From: an uncultured Clostridia bacterium
GTDB lineage: Bacteria; Bacillota; Clostridia; TANB77; CAG-508
Assembly: GCA_949482135.1 (NCBI GenBank)
Contig: CASYFC010000013.1
Span: 1 to 53,741 of the forward strand
Direction of reading: 5' to 3'
Length of the DNA stretch: 53,741 nt
Part shown: positions 52,723-53,741 of the stretch, piece by piece
How the letters are laid out: every line of letters starts with the position of its first letter
Numbering within the stretch: position 1 is the first letter of the stretch
Notes under the pieces: generated by a model
Database searches by the model: none
Seen by the model: the letters and a program-made list of their open reading frames with translations, nothing else
Told to the model about the DNA's origin: nothing
Program-made: the position numbers and the translations under genes

Positions 52723-53472
52723 ATGTCTAAATTTAGTAATATATTAACAATGATTTTAGTAGTATTAATAGTAGCGATAATTGGAGTAGTAGGATATTTT
52801 GCTTATGATACATTTAATGCAAAAAAAGTAGAATCCAACGCATTATCTGCTATTGATGAATTTGAAAAAGCTACTCAACAAGTAAAAAGAAAAGTACCCA
52901 AAAATGAAGATTCAAGTAATAATACAGTTGATGAAAATCAATCTGGAACATCATCTGCATTAGATGAATTAGTTAATAAAATGGATTCTGAAACAAATAC
53001 TGTTTCAGAAGAAAATGTAGATCCAAATACAGAAACTGAAGATGGAGAACCAGAGCCAGTTTATTATGAAGGATATGAAGTAAAAGGAACTATTGAAATT
53101 CCAGCAACTAAAGTTAATTATCCAATACTTAATGCAATAACAAAAAAATCACTAGAAGTTGCTATAGGACTTGTTCCATATGGACCTGGAATAAATAAAG
53201 AAGGAAATACAATTTTATATGGACATAATTTTAGAAACGGTACATTTTTCTCAAATAACAAAAAATTAAAAAACGGAGACGAAATAATAATCACAGATCA
53301 AAGTGGAGAAAAAGTTACATACATAATTTATCACATGTATCAAACAACATCAAATGATGCAGAATATATGACAAGAGATACACAAGGAAGAAGAGAAATA
53401 TCTTTACAAACTTGTACAGATGACAGTAAAGATAGACTTATCATTTGGGCTGCAGAAAAAGGATCTATGTAA
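52723..53472 (+). CDS. Sortase
   Basis: 249 residues from the ATG at 52723, nine bases after AGGAGG; an in-frame GTG two codons earlier is too close to that site. N-terminal membrane helix (about 7-29), an Asp/Glu/Asn/Thr-rich linker (about 55-110) and a sortase beta-barrel. Catalytic residues: His168 in YGHNFRNG, Cys231 in LQTCTDDS and Arg238 in KDRLIIWA. It joins LPXTG-like proteins to the cell wall; no substrate with a sorting signal is in the window. Class (B or D-like) cannot be settled by eye. Monocistronic. Confidence 0.9.
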   Translation: MSKFSNILTMILVVLIVAIIGVVGYFAYDTFNAKKVESNALSAIDEFEKATQQVKRKVPKNEDSSNNTVDENQSGTSSALDELVNKMDSETNTVSEENVDPNTETEDGEPEPVYYEGYEVKGTIEIPATKVNYPILNAITKKSLEVAIGLVPYGPGINKEGNTILYGHNFRNGTFFSNNKKLKNGDEIIITDQSGEKVTYIIYHMYQTTSNDAEYMTRDTQGRREISLQTCTDDSKDRLIIWAAEKGSM

Positions 53473-53482
53473 AATATATATT

Positions 53483-53516
53483 AATAGTTATATCTATTTT
53501 GATATAACTATTTTTT
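53483..53516 (+). terminator. Terminator of the sortase gene
   Basis: Perfect 12-bp arms (53483-53494, 53501-53512) with T residues to 53516. Confidence 0.85.
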
Positions 53517-53559
53517 ATTATTTAAATCAAAAAGTTATAAAATTCTTAATTAAATAGTA

Positions 53560-53588
53560 TTGACAAACTATTAAAATTGTTTTAAAAT
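53560..53588 (+). promoter_or_regulatory. tRNA operon promoter
   Basis: TTGACA (53560-53565), 17-base spacer, TAAAAT (53583-53588), about 30 bases before tRNA-His. Confidence 0.75.
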
Positions 53589-53618
53589 ATAAGAGCGTTG
53601 TGAGAATCGACATAACAT

Positions 53619-53696
53619 GGTGGATGTAGCGTAGTTGGTTAACGCGTCAGTTTGTGGCACTGAAGACCGTGGGTTCGAGTCCCATCTTCCACCCCA
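53619..53696 (+). tRNA. tRNA-His (anticodon GTG)
   Basis: Acceptor GTGGATG (53620-53626) pairs with CTTCCAC (53686-53692) apart from one T-T. The extra 5' G at 53619 faces C73 at 53693, the identity mark of tRNA-His. The anticodon stem TCAGT/ACTGA holds loop TTGTGGC with GTG at 53654-53656. T-loop GTTCGAGT is present, and CCA is encoded (53694-53696). Confidence 0.96.
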
Positions 53697-53707
53697 TAAT
53701 TTTATAT

Positions 53708-53741
53708 TGGGCTGTAGCCAAGCGGTAAGGCACCAGACTTT
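53708..53741 (+). tRNA. tRNA-Gln (anticodon TTG), 5' part, cut by window end
   Basis: TGGGCTGTAGCCAAGCGGTA is the 5' part of a bacterial tRNA-Gln: acceptor strand starting with T, D-arm GCC...GGC. The window ends within the anticodon loop after CTTT, which fits anticodon TTG. Eleven bases after tRNA-His, so co-transcribed. Confidence 0.85.

Overview
The window reads as chromosome of a low-G+C, endospore-forming member of the Clostridia (Firmicutes). Codons are strongly A/T-biased, ribosome binding sites are of the AGGAGG type, most genes lie on the plus strand, and sporulation genes are numerous: sigK, whiA, spoIIAA-spoIIAB-sigF, spoIID, a spoIIQ-type LytM gene and spoVT. No species can be assigned from sequence alone. 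Gene order is mostly core housekeeping, with scattered single-gene insertions.

Layout. 1-2.6 kb: the end of an unidentified gene, then a minus-strand ECF sigma / DUF4179-type anti-sigma pair. 2.6-7 kb: tyrA, an RdgB-type NTP pyrophosphatase, SOS-controlled recN, uninterrupted sigK. 7-11.2 kb: accessory stretch with a membrane-anchored ComEC-like hydrolase, a membrane protein, a radical SAM activase-like gene, a probable 6S RNA and a G+C-rich foreign-looking gene cassette. 11.2-19.3 kb: prmC, whiA, hemW, then hrcA-grpE-dnaK-(MazG-like)-dnaJ under a CIRCE-like operator. 19.4-26.4 kb: recD2, the spoIIA operon with sigma-H and Spo0A sites, spoIID, spoIIQ, a tiny membrane protein and cdaA. 26.4-34.3 kb: HAD phosphatase, a membrane-anchored protein, truA, a phosphoesterase, rqcP, dnaE and a pilin-like protein. 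34.4-37.2 kb: second accessory stretch (lipoprotein, pyrE-like gene, membrane protein, possible cysteine peptidase). 37.2-42 kb: pyrC-pyrF-(aldose epimerase)-pyrK-pyrD. 42-49.3 kb: lemA, a DUF3137 gene, T-box-controlled valS, comF, a KAP-type P-loop NTPase. 49.4-53.7 kb: spoVT, a Sel1-repeat protein, a short alaS, a sortase, tRNA-His and the start of tRNA-Gln.

How the parts fit: the pyr genes supply UMP; the hrcA-dnaJ block is a self-regulated chaperone operon; SigF, SpoIID, SpoIIQ, SigK and SpoVT span successive stages of sporulation, and two of their promoters can be read directly (sigma-H plus a 0A box at spoIIA; a sigma-G consensus match at spoVT). I found no convincing entirely new multi-gene system. 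The most unusual items are the foreign cassette at 10.2-11.2 kb, a pair of mutually exclusive hairpins before cdaA, a 14-bp inverted repeat that encloses a promoter at 34.9 kb, an alanyl-tRNA synthetase that ends after its editing domain, and the KAP NTPase. Function calls rest on reading motifs; no database search was run, and base-composition remarks are by eye.
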